Positions 51,936 to 60,244 of a DNA stretch of 64,000 bases are shown one piece after another (positions within the stretch are counted from its first letter, which is position 1; each line of letters opens with the position of its first letter). This DNA is from Pseudomonadota bacterium (lineage in GTDB: Bacteria > Bdellovibrionota_B > Oligoflexia > Oligoflexales > CAIYRB01). The notes under the pieces were generated by a model. That model saw nothing but the letters and a program-made list of their open reading frames with translations. It ran no database searches and was not told the origin of the DNA. Where the stretch lies: the NCBI GenBank assembly GCA_026390435.1, contig JAPLFY010000041.1, positions 1 through 64,000 of the forward strand. The letters run 5' to 3'. A program made the translations under genes and the position numbers.

Positions 51936-53144
51936 CTATAGCCGCGCGCGGAGCTTTCTAGCCCGCCTGCGGAGCTCAGCATCAATCAGCTGCAGTTCTC
52001 GGCCAGCTTGGCCAGCGACTGCGCTGTTTTCTTCTGCCCGGCGCACTAAGTAGGGTAGAACCGAGGCGACAGGACCATAGGGTACGTATTTAGACGTATG
52101 GTAGCCTTGAAACGCTAAGTTGTAGGTCAAATTGTCGCTCATGCCCAGCAACTGAGACATTTCGATGCGGTCGTCATTGGCTTGTAGACCAGCTGCCTTC
52201 ATCAGCACGGTTAAACGACGCAGCGAGTCTTCGTTATGGGTCCCGACAAAGAGCCCGAAATCATCGATGTGCTTGATACAGAGCTCAACAGCAGCATCAA
52301 AAGCCGCATCAGTTGCCGCCTTATTGACGTGAATTGGACTAGGCAAACCCAGCTTGGACGCACGGAGGCGTTCCTTCTCCATATACGCACCGCGCACCAG
52401 TTTCACACCAACCCTGAATCCCCGCGCTTGTGCCCGTTCGTGCAGCGACTGCAAATAATCGAGGCGATCAGCACGGTACATCTGAACCGTATTATAGATG
52501 ACCGGCTTCTGCCGATTGAACTCAAGCATCATCGACTCAACCAGACGGTCGATTGCTACCTGTAGCCAAGTTTCCTCCGCGTCGATAAGCAGACGCCTAC
52601 CGGCAGCCGCACTAGTCGCACACAGGTCTCTCACTCGCACTTCCACGCGCGCCCATTCCTGCTGCTCGGACTCGCTAAGAGGTTCAGCCGTAGAGGCTTT
52701 CGCCAGCAGGTCAAAGCGGGCCACACCGGTCATCTTAAATACATTGAATGGCATCAAAGATGTCGACTTCGACTGGATGATGGCTCTTTTCGTTTCAGCG
52801 ACTGCTGCCTCATAAGAAGCCTCATTACCGAGACCCTCGACAGAATAATCGAGCACAGAGCGAACCTTGCTTTTGCCCAATTCACTGACTGTCTGGGCAC
52901 AATCTTTAATCGTGACACCTCCACAAAATTGGTCAAAAACGGCAAGCCTCACAAGTGACGTAACGGGCAGGCGACGCGCCAAAGCCCAGTCAATGAGGTG
53001 TGTGCCTGACTTGATCAGAAGTGGGAAATTGAACGAGGTGAAGAGGGCCCTCGCCTTAAGCAAAGTAGCCGTTGAGCGAGATTTGAACGCCACTTCGGTA
53101 TTAGAAAAATCGATGGGTAAATCGACAGATGATTCTTTGTGCAC
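51936..53144 (-). CDS. Proline dehydrogenase
   Basis: 402 residues from a GTG at 53142-53144, preceded by GAGAGG at six bases; the open frame extends 55 codons further but those lack PRODH character. The N-terminal FSNTEVAFKSRST, FDQFCGGVTIKDC and VRSVLDYSVEGLGNE match mono-functional PRODH of the eukaryote/Bacteroidetes type. The barrel motifs KLVRGAYMEKER, GTHNEDSLRR, QLLGMSDN and YVPYGPVASVLPYLVRRAEE (FAD and proline binding) are intact. Oxidises proline to pyrroline-5-carboxylate; no P5C dehydrogenase gene is adjacent. Confidence 0.9.
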   Translation of the reverse strand: MHKESSVDLPIDFSNTEVAFKSRSTATLLKARALFTSFNFPLLIKSGTHLIDWALARRLPVTSLVRLAVFDQFCGGVTIKDCAQTVSELGKSKVRSVLDYSVEGLGNEASYEAAVAETKRAIIQSKSTSLMPFNVFKMTGVARFDLLAKASTAEPLSESEQQEWARVEVRVRDLCATSAAAGRRLLIDAEETWLQVAIDRLVESMMLEFNRQKPVIYNTVQMYRADRLDYLQSLHERAQARGFRVGVKLVRGAYMEKERLRASKLGLPSPIHVNKAATDAAFDAAVELCIKHIDDFGLFVGTHNEDSLRRLTVLMKAAGLQANDDRIEMSQLLGMSDNLTYNLAFQGYHTSKYVPYGPVASVLPYLVRRAEENSAVAGQAGRELQLIDAELRRRARKLRARL

Positions 53145-53336
53145 AATTTGCCTCTCATAAGGGTACCACCCGTATATTAAAAGTGTATCAGCTTGCCCAC
53201 TGCTTTCTCGAAGGCTCGAGACACTTGTAGAAAATTCAATGAAATTGGTAGAATAGCGTGCAACAGCAGCTACACAAAGACACCCACAGTGCCAGTTAAT
53301 TTCAGCCACGAGGTAGGATCATGCCTATCTCAGGTC

Positions 53337-53873
53337 TCAGGCGGATGGACGGTCAGAACGGTAGTCGATGACACAGGTAGCGCTCAAATGATCGTGTAAC
53401 GCCTGGCAACGCCTGTTGAATAGCATCATTAAAAATCCACCTCCAAGCAACGCTAGCCCAAGCAGCTTACCTATGATCTCGCGCATGAGAACCGCACCGA
53501 AAGACAACTGCGGCCCCCAATCTGTTCTGATCACCTTCAAACCAACGATTCGCTTTCCTAGCGTCTGACCATTCACCCAAGTCGGCCATACAAAATATAT
53601 GATGACGGGAATGATCTTAAGAATGACGCTTAGAATCACTAATCGCGAGGAGTGCCCATAGGCCTCTAGCTGTTCGGTGTAGCGGGCAAAGGGAATACTA
53701 ACTAGCAAATTCATTGGGCCGAAAAAAGCTAGATCTAGCGTGATCGCATACCACCTCTGTACTACGCTAGCAGGACGATAAACACTGAAGTCCTCCGCAA
53801 CGATTAATGGCGCCCGTGGCATAGGTCTAAACTTTAGCGGTGTTGTCGCGATTTGATGACTAATTCTTCCCAC
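53337..53873 (-). CDS. RDD-family membrane protein
   Basis: 178 residues from a GTG that overlaps the rhomboid stop (TAGTG), with GAGGT seven bases upstream. The RDD pattern is visible: VVQRWYAITLDLAFFGP (Arg and Asp in TM1 region), NGQTLGKRIVGLKVIR and RRCQALHDHLSATCVI (final Asp). Three membrane segments. RDD proteins are thought to be small channels or transporters; the substrate is unknown. Coupled to the rhomboid gene. Confidence 0.85.
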   Translation of the reverse strand: MGRISHQIATTPLKFRPMPRAPLIVAEDFSVYRPASVVQRWYAITLDLAFFGPMNLLVSIPFARYTEQLEAYGHSSRLVILSVILKIIPVIIYFVWPTWVNGQTLGKRIVGLKVIRTDWGPQLSFGAVLMREIIGKLLGLALLGGGFLMMLFNRRCQALHDHLSATCVIDYRSDRPSA

Positions 53874-55531
53874 TATGCGGACCTCAACTCAAGGTTACTT
53901 AACCAGGCCCCAAATCTTGCCGCCAACGGCGAATTTAAGTGCAGCTTCAGATAGGAGCTTGCCGATCTCATGTTTGCGGTCGTATCTGCGAGCTGACTGA
54001 TCAAATCTGCGCAGTAACTTTCAACCTGCTCGTAGCTGGACGAGAGCGGATACTTCATCAGGAACAGATCGTATAAACGCAGGGCTACCCATGGGTTCGC
54101 ATGCGTCACTGAAAAGTTCGCTAACGTCAAAATAGTTTTTTGACCAGCGTTTGCTAAAAACAGTTGATAGGGAATCGTGACAGGAAGTCTCTCGACGAAC
54201 TGACTAGCAAGAGCCACGTTACCAGCTCGAGTATTCATCGCACAAAACGTGGCTAAGTGATCACGCAGAAATTTACTGATCTGAGCCTTAATACTTGTTC
54301 CATAGTGAACTGGATTCTGCGGAATCCACCGCAATGCAGCGGCACACCCTATTTCGCGCACACGCAAATTCTCTGGGTTACGCTCTAACATCCGGTTAGC
54401 AAATGCTAATTGCATTCCCAGGCTGCGCATACCCTCTAATCGGCGCAAATCATCTAATTCGCTCTCATAAATAAACGTCTTTGGTAACCTTCGCCAATTT
54501 ACGATCGCAAGAGCGCCGAGCGCCCCCGCTAGAAAGCCCGTCACATGGGCCATATGTGCAACATTTACCAGGCGGAGTCCGCTGAATCCGTTGTCTAGTC
54601 CACCAGCTATATCTGCGAGTACAAAGAATAGCGGGAAGCAGTAGCGAACCTCCGCAAAAAATGACGAACCCAAATAAATCCGCCTGGGCAACCAAACGAG
54701 AAACCGCATTCGACTATGAAAGAAGAAGACGTAAAACATCCCCATCATTGCACTTACGTTGGCCGATGCACCCAAGGCAATCGTATCGTATCCAGCGAAG
54801 AATTGAGTGTGAACAATCATCCCTAGACTTCCACCAAGCAAAATAATTGCCAGATAAAGTAATCGATTCGTTCTTTGCTCTGCGTAAATGCCAAATATAA
54901 GAAAGGCCAGCAAGTTACCTAACAAATGGCTTAAACTTCCGTGACGCAGTTGCGACCACGCTACCGAACCAAGATTAATATTCCCTCGCACTAAACACTG
55001 TGCGTTCATGCATAAGCGGCGTAATTCCGCGAGATATCGCTGTTCAGCTTTCACATAATTTGAGTACGTTGAAAGTAATTTGACGGCCGGCGACCCAAAC
55101 GGTTGTGCTGCCGAAAACGACCAGACCATCTCTTTGTACTTAAAACACAAAGGCGACGCTCCACAGTGACTGAACCGATCACGGAGAGTACTCGCATGAC
55201 CTTGTTCGTCCCCGAGTCCCTCAAAATCTTTCTTAGATAATTCGGGGACGCCGTCCCGAATCTTGGTTTTATGGGGGAACCCAGTCCGAATCAGTACCGC
55301 ATAGCGTTCGCACAGACTGGGCTTACCATGTTTACCGAGGCAGTATTCGACAAAAAGTTTACGTGCTGCATCGCGTACACCAGTTTTTGCAGCGGCTGCG
55401 AAGATCCCATCAGTGATCTTCTGCTCAGAGCGGTCGACTACAAAAGCACCAATCCATACGCTCGCCAACATGAGCGTTACAATTGGCATGCGCCTAAGCT
55501 TGGTTCCTAAACCTAATGGCAGTATCAGCAT
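53873..55531 (-). CDS. Rhomboid-family intramembrane serine protease with long C-terminal tail
   Basis: 552 residues from the ATG at 55529-55531 (AAAGGA five to six bases upstream). TM1 (about 15-32) is followed by a 160-residue hydrophilic loop rich in Cys and charged residues, then the rhomboid core. HGSLSHLLGN holds H197, H202 and N206; ALGASANVSA the nucleophile Ser256; AHMAHVTGFLAG the catalytic His329. The last 200 residues are helical, soluble and probably TPR-like. Large loops and the tail are unusual for rhomboids. The RDD gene is coupled downstream. Confidence 0.85.
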   Translation of the reverse strand: MLILPLGLGTKLRRMPIVTLMLASVWIGAFVVDRSEQKITDGIFAAAAKTGVRDAARKLFVEYCLGKHGKPSLCERYAVLIRTGFPHKTKIRDGVPELSKKDFEGLGDEQGHASTLRDRFSHCGASPLCFKYKEMVWSFSAAQPFGSPAVKLLSTYSNYVKAEQRYLAELRRLCMNAQCLVRGNINLGSVAWSQLRHGSLSHLLGNLLAFLIFGIYAEQRTNRLLYLAIILLGGSLGMIVHTQFFAGYDTIALGASANVSAMMGMFYVFFFHSRMRFLVWLPRRIYLGSSFFAEVRYCFPLFFVLADIAGGLDNGFSGLRLVNVAHMAHVTGFLAGALGALAIVNWRRLPKTFIYESELDDLRRLEGMRSLGMQLAFANRMLERNPENLRVREIGCAAALRWIPQNPVHYGTSIKAQISKFLRDHLATFCAMNTRAGNVALASQFVERLPVTIPYQLFLANAGQKTILTLANFSVTHANPWVALRLYDLFLMKYPLSSSYEQVESYCADLISQLADTTANMRSASSYLKLHLNSPLAARFGAWLSNLELRSA

Positions 55532-55732
55532 GGGCGTCCTTTCTCTAGCGGGCACGCGCCTTCACTGACTGGTTTCGGAGTTTTCCAAAAAGCCTTTAGG
55601 AGATTTTTGAGTTATTGCTATTTCAACTTTAATTTCAATGGCTTAGCGCAAACCTTACGCGCGGCTATAGACCGCTGGCGCGCAAGCTAGCGGCTATGCG
55701 CATCGAATTAGTGTCTTTACCTGATTAACAGG

Positions 55733-56389
55733 TCATTCCCTAATGACCAGCCGGTCGAGAAGGTGGTTCTGACCGGGAACAACGGGCGGAAAATGCGGTG
55801 CGATGATTTGCCCGCAGCGGGCAATGGCGGCACATAGCCCAGATCCCATTTGACGCTTTTTCAGAGCATTTATTAATATTCCAACCACCTCTACCCAGGT
55901 TTCCTGCGGATACTTCGCCGCAATGGCCTGATCCGCCAGCACGACAGCTCGACGTTCTACCATCGATACAAATAAGAGTATGCCAGTGGCTCTCTTGGTA
56001 CGGCCGATACCCTCACGCAGAAACTCGGACTGCGCCCTTCGCCACACCTGCAGTTCAAGTTCGGCACTTGGCGTCAGTAAGCGAGTGAGCACATCCAAAC
56101 GACCGAGAGCCCAGCCCAACGCAGCGAGAACCCCAAGGCCAAAGCTCATCTTGAGTACCGATAGATCTAGGTGGAATTCGACGACAACCGCACTGGCGAA
56201 AAACCATAGTAACAATATGCACACCGTAGCGACATGACTGGTCATCGTCGATTTGTGAACGATCACCGGAACTATCTCACCATCTGTGGCACGTTCTACT
56301 TGCTGAATCAGCGAGGTGATTTGTTCTAAATCGACCGGATGCAACGTGTGTTTTAGCCAAGCCGGAATATAACTTTGGGTATTCACCAT
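55733..56389 (-). CDS. TPM-domain membrane protein
   Basis: 218 residues. The N-terminal ITSLIQQVERATDGEIVPVI is the start of a TPM domain, interrupted by two membrane helices (about 53-97), then the rest of the domain (RTKRATGILLFVSMVERRAV, VVGILINALKKRQMGSGLCA). This split-TPM arrangement occurs next to YgcG-type proteins. Its ATG overlaps the stop of the preceding TPM gene. Function unknown; often adjacent to LemA. Confidence 0.82.
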   Translation of the reverse strand: MVNTQSYIPAWLKHTLHPVDLEQITSLIQQVERATDGEIVPVIVHKSTMTSHVATVCILLLWFFASAVVVEFHLDLSVLKMSFGLGVLAALGWALGRLDVLTRLLTPSAELELQVWRRAQSEFLREGIGRTKRATGILLFVSMVERRAVVLADQAIAAKYPQETWVEVVGILINALKKRQMGSGLCAAIARCGQIIAPHFPPVVPGQNHLLDRLVIRE

Positions 56390-57141
56390 TTTCCCGATGC
56401 GCCTCCGCCAGAGAAACCGCCACCACCGCCAGAAAATCCGCCGCCGCCACCGGAAAAGCCACCACCACCGCTAGAATAGCCACTGCCACCCCAGTAGAGA
56501 CCACCGGATCCGATGCGGCGACCGCGCCCCATGCCCCCTGGACCGCTGCCGCCACCGAAGTAGTGCCTGAGTACAAGGACAATGAGCACCAACATCACCA
56601 GCAAGAGGCTCGGTCCGTGCCTCTGGCTAAGCTGCTCAGGCGCGATATCATCTAATGAAAATCCTGGGTCCGTGTGCTGTAAGATTGCGGCGACACCAGC
56701 GACTATACCCGTGGAGGGATCGCCAGACCTAAAATAGGGGATCATAACTCGGTCGATGATGCGACGGGAGTGCGCATCAGTCAACTGGCCCTCCAGTCCT
56801 TGCCCAACCTCAATCCGAATCGATCTGTCTGCGGCTGAGATTAGAAGCAGCACGCCATTGTCTTTGGTACCAGTGCCGAGCTTCCATGTGTCCGTAACTT
56901 TGATGCTCGCCTGCTCGATGGGAATGCCATGCAGCTGATCGACCGTCAGCACCACTACCTGACTACCACCCTGGCTCCACAGTGAGCGGAGGGCAGAAGC
57001 GAGCTTCTGCTCGGTCACTGGGTCCATTAGATGGGCAGTATCCATCACAGGACTAGTTAGTGGCGGCGGCACAAACTCCGCCCGGGCTGCTGGAGCAGCC
57101 GCGAGTAACATGCTTGCCAAGATAAAAAGCAAGGCTCTCAA
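56383..57141 (-). CDS. TPM-domain protein with Gly-rich tail (YgcG type)
   Basis: 252 residues from a TTG that overlaps the lemA stop (TTGA). Signal peptide (ALLFILASMLLAAAPAARAE), then the TPM domain (PPLTSPVMDTAHLMDPVTEQ, SQVVVLTVDQLHGIPIEQAS, LLLISAADRSIRIEVGQGLE), a membrane helix (LLLVMLVLIVLVLRHYF) and a tail of repeated FSGGGGG units. The architecture is that of YgcG/BA42-like TPM proteins. Second gene of the lemA-TPM-TPM operon. Confidence 0.88.
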   Translation of the reverse strand: MRALLFILASMLLAAAPAARAEFVPPPLTSPVMDTAHLMDPVTEQKLASALRSLWSQGGSQVVVLTVDQLHGIPIEQASIKVTDTWKLGTGTKDNGVLLLISAADRSIRIEVGQGLEGQLTDAHSRRIIDRVMIPYFRSGDPSTGIVAGVAAILQHTDPGFSLDDIAPEQLSQRHGPSLLLVMLVLIVLVLRHYFGGGSGPGGMGRGRRIGSGGLYWGGSGYSSGGGGFSGGGGGFSGGGGGFSGGGASGKW

Positions 57142-57755
57142 AACTCTACCTTAGGCGCTGCCTCTACCGCCTTTTGCTCGGTCTCGCTTAACGCCCACTG
57201 AGGCATTTTTTCAAAATGGTAGAGCAAGGAATTAGTCCAACTAGTAGGGGGCACCGTAATCAAATTATTGAAGTCCTTTATGGCCTCAATATGACGCTGC
57301 CTAGCAACAGTGATGCGGTTTTCGGATCCCTCTAGTTGGGCTTGTAGGTCCCGAAAGTTTTCGTTGGCCTTAAGCTCGGGATAGCGCTCTGTCACTACCA
57401 TCAGTTTGCCCAGAGCCTGACTGAGTTGGCCTTGCGCCGCCTGGAACTCCTGCAGTTGCGCCGGCGTGACTTTACTAGGGTCGATCGTAATCGCCGACGC
57501 CTTAGCCCGCGCCTCCGTCACAGCCGTCAAGGTCTCCTGCTCATGCGTGGCATATCCCTTCACCACCTGCACAAGATTAGGTATGAGATCAGCTCGCCTC
57601 TTATACTGGTTGGTTACTTCAGCAGTGGTCGCTTCCACATTATTTTTGGATTGGGGAATTTGTTGCCAGCCACAGCCGGTGAGCAGGATTGCAGCGCCCA
57701 AAAGAGCCGTAGAAAGAGCCGTAGAAAGAGCCGCACCCAAGGAACGCTTAGCCAT
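57138..57755 (-). CDS. lemA: LemA-family lipoprotein
   Basis: 205 residues with lipobox LTGC (Cys28). The helical LemA core is typical: QYKRRADLIPNLVQVVKGYA, ETLTAVTEARAKA and SENRITVARQRHIEAIKDFN. Most LemA proteins have an uncleaved N-terminal helix, so a lipobox is a variation. Function is unclear, possibly membrane stress response. GGAGG six bases before the ATG. The signal region carries a short direct repeat (ALST twice). Heads the lemA-TPM-TPM operon. Confidence 0.92.
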   Translation of the reverse strand: MAKRSLGAALSTALSTALLGAAILLTGCGWQQIPQSKNNVEATTAEVTNQYKRRADLIPNLVQVVKGYATHEQETLTAVTEARAKASAITIDPSKVTPAQLQEFQAAQGQLSQALGKLMVVTERYPELKANENFRDLQAQLEGSENRITVARQRHIEAIKDFNNLITVPPTSWTNSLLYHFEKMPQWALSETEQKAVEAAPKVEF

Positions 57756-57795
57756 TTAATCCTCCGCGTCGTGATCCCAAACGCAGAACTTACCA

Positions 57796-58569
57796 CTACC
57801 AAGCCCGCGAGCCAATCGCGCAGAATGCCCGCAGCCAATAGGAACATCCAGGCTGATCAATGGCCTGCTTTAAGCTCATCGCATTCTTAAGTGTCTCAGC
57901 ATCGCATTCGCTGTCGCGGTCGCTACAGATTAGATTGCGGACACATTTCTTCGCCGCGCCGTTTTTATCCTGCAACTCTGCCCATACTTGGCTAAGCGAC
58001 TGCACTGACTTGTCTGGGCACTGAAAGGTATCTTGATAGCCGTCTGGGCAGAACCTATCAAGCACCATAGCTGCGCAGCCACGGTTTGCCGCTTCTCGCA
58101 GCCTCGATGCCGTGCGAAGGTCACTGCCCGCACACAGCCCCACCTTACCGTTACAAACATAAGAGCCCAAACACCGATCCAGACTGCTGCCTAACTTCCG
58201 GGCTTTCGTGACTGTCTTAATGACGGTTTGGTCAGCTGCAACACAATCATTCACTGCAATTGTGGACTTAGTTACGCTCACTTCGAGCAATGCGAACCCT
58301 TTTATGGGTCCCGAACAGACCACGAGACAGCCGCAAGACTTGGCCTGAAATCCCTGACTCACACAGCTGTCTGCGAAAGCTTTGGGATCCTTGTATTGCT
58401 GACAGCTTGCGGGTGGCTGATCGCAGCTTTGCACCACTCCACTTGGATCGTACCAGCGTTTTTCAACATCTAGGTCTCGACTTTCAGCACCGGGCTTATC
58501 GAGACCACGACAATTAGCCAGCAGCCCGAACAGCAGAAGACTCCAGAAATACTTAGATCGGAAGAACAT
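57796..58569 (-). CDS. Cys-rich lipoprotein with duplicated domain
   Basis: 257 residues; signal with lipobox LANC (Cys20). About 20 cysteines. Residues from about 130 hold two similar units: RCLGSYVCNGKVGLC...GCAAMVLDRFC and KCVRNLICSDRDSEC...GCSYWLRAFC, each C-x5-C-x6-C-x18/19-C-x7/8-C. This implies a periplasmic disulfide-stabilised repeat domain. No family recognised. Starts two bases after the transglycosylase stop (co-transcribed), with AAAGG upstream of the ATG. Confidence 0.68.
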   Translation of the reverse strand: MFFRSKYFWSLLLFGLLANCRGLDKPGAESRDLDVEKRWYDPSGVVQSCDQPPASCQQYKDPKAFADSCVSQGFQAKSCGCLVVCSGPIKGFALLEVSVTKSTIAVNDCVAADQTVIKTVTKARKLGSSLDRCLGSYVCNGKVGLCAGSDLRTASRLREAANRGCAAMVLDRFCPDGYQDTFQCPDKSVQSLSQVWAELQDKNGAAKKCVRNLICSDRDSECDAETLKNAMSLKQAIDQPGCSYWLRAFCAIGSRAW

Positions 58570-58571
58570 AA

Positions 58572-60008
58572 CTAACCTTTCAAGTCACGAATCTTAAGCA
58601 TCTGACCAGTGGCGACCGCGTTACGACGAAGGCCATTCATCCGCTTTAGGTCTTGAATCGTCACTCCGAAGCGTCTGGCAATGGAATGCAAACTATCGCC
58701 GTTACGCACGCGGTATTGATGACCGTATTGATGATCGATCGCAGATGCACTTGAAGTTTGCGAAATTTTATCTTGGGTGACTAAGGCCAGTCGCATGCCC
58801 GGCGTCAATCGCGAAGACTGAAGCCCGTTAATCTGCCGAATGCGTTTCACCGACAACCCATAATTTGATGCGATTCGGGGCAGAGTTTCCCCGCGCTCAA
58901 CCAAATGTACGGAGGGATGTTCTAACTCATTTTTAGCGACGTTTTTCAGCCCGCGAATGCGCATTGCTAACAGTCGAGCGTGTAGCCCTTCCACTTTACT
59001 TTGTTCAGCAGCTGGGACCCAAATTCTATAGGTACCGGCATCGGGCGGCGTCATCCCTCTTAAAAGATTGGGATTAAAATCTTTCAAAACGCTCACGGGC
59101 ATGCCGCTCAGTGCGGCGATATCCGTTAACTTCACTGGCGCCGGCACGGCAACAGTGACAAGCTCTGGCATGGACTCTGGGCTAAGTCCCTCGAATCCAT
59201 ATTTTTGTGGATTGGTCCCGATCATCGTAGCAGCTATGAATTTAGGAATGTAATTCATAGTCTCATTGGGCAAAACTTTGCGTCGGGCCATCTCCCAAAA
59301 ATCCCGCGTCTTAGACCGCATGATCGTGTTCATGATGCGGCCCTCGCCTGCATTGTAGGCGGCAACGGCCAGATACCACGAGTGAAAGACGTTATAGAGA
59401 TCTTTCATATAGAGAGCTGCTGCAACCGTGGAACGCAGCGGATCACGGCGTTCGTCGACATAGGAATCGACGCGCAAACCATAACGCCGCCCCGTCTCGC
59501 GCATAAACTGCCAGATCCCCACAGCTTTTGCCCTTGATGTGGCTGAGGTAGCAAAACCGCTTTCAATCATCGCTTGATAATAAATCTCCGGCGGAACACC
59601 CTGCTCACGCAAAGCAGCCATGATCTGCGGTTTATACTTTTCACCACGCTCAAGAAAACGCTGAAAACGCTCGCGATCTTTGACAGTAAAGAAGTCGATC
59701 CAACGCTCTACTTCCTGATTGATTTCAAGCGGCAGTTTTCCGGCAGTAGCATCAGTGATTTCATCTGGGGTAATCGGACGATTGATTGCATCGCTACTAA
59801 ATGTGCCGTTTTTCTCAATCGCCGCATTTACTGTGTTGATCGGCTGCTCGACAGCAAGTTCATTGTCAGCAACATTTTTCTGAGCAGCATCACTGGCCAC
59901 TACTTCTTTGACGATCGGGTCATCGCGTGCCGAAGTGCAGCCGATTAGGAGAGCGGCAGCTGTGATCAGAGTTAATACATAGCGATCGCTAACACAGCGG
60001 ACTAGCAT
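58572..60008 (-). CDS. MltD-like lytic transglycosylase with two LysM domains
   Basis: 478 residues from the ATG at 60006-60008 (AGGA upstream); a TTG 21 bases earlier is possible. Lipobox LIGC (Cys24). The catalytic SLT domain has YYQAMIESGFATSATSRAKA (Glu is the acid) then VGIWQFMRETGRRYGL, and YLAVAAYNAGEGRIM. Two LysM modules follow near the C-terminus (LVERGETLPRIASNYGLSVK and YRVRNGDSLHSIARRFGVTI). It cleaves peptidoglycan glycan strands, probably anchored in the outer membrane, and is first in the unit with the Cys-rich lipoprotein. Confidence 0.93.
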   Translation of the reverse strand: MLVRCVSDRYVLTLITAAALLIGCTSARDDPIVKEVVASDAAQKNVADNELAVEQPINTVNAAIEKNGTFSSDAINRPITPDEITDATAGKLPLEINQEVERWIDFFTVKDRERFQRFLERGEKYKPQIMAALREQGVPPEIYYQAMIESGFATSATSRAKAVGIWQFMRETGRRYGLRVDSYVDERRDPLRSTVAAALYMKDLYNVFHSWYLAVAAYNAGEGRIMNTIMRSKTRDFWEMARRKVLPNETMNYIPKFIAATMIGTNPQKYGFEGLSPESMPELVTVAVPAPVKLTDIAALSGMPVSVLKDFNPNLLRGMTPPDAGTYRIWVPAAEQSKVEGLHARLLAMRIRGLKNVAKNELEHPSVHLVERGETLPRIASNYGLSVKRIRQINGLQSSRLTPGMRLALVTQDKISQTSSASAIDHQYGHQYRVRNGDSLHSIARRFGVTIQDLKRMNGLRRNAVATGQMLKIRDLKG

Positions 60009-60210
60009 GTAAGATCCTGTTGCAATCAACTAATTCAGATGGGATCACACTGAGGAGCTCTGTAGCACCAATGCTAGTAATTCTACCACGAATGGCGGAA
60101 ACAGGTGGCGATGAATGGGCTCATCTAGTCTTGATGATTTAGAAATAACGTCTATTTAGCAGGTTTGACTAAACTCATTTTTTCATATCCCAGGTCTCGC
60201 GTAGTCCACT

Positions 60211-60242
60211 CAACGCTGCTCAGAGGCCTCTGATCGGCGTTG
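60211..60242 (-). repeat. 32-base near-palindrome just after metH
   Basis: CAACGC and GCGTTG form the outer arms, and a perfect 14-base palindrome TCAGAGGCCTCTGA lies at the centre, with three mismatched bases between on each side. It begins three bases after the metH stop. No U-run. It may end or stabilise the metH mRNA, or be a protein-binding dyad. Confidence 0.45.
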
Positions 60243-60244
60243 GG

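Noticed and set aside
53145-53309. N-terminal extension of the proline dehydrogenase frame
   Set aside because: No ribosome-binding site and no PRODH similarity; the GTG at 53144 has both.
56392-56475. Possible CRISPR-like or tandem repeat array
   Set aside because: The repeats are Gly codon runs encoding the FSGGGGG tail of the TPM protein; there are no spacers.
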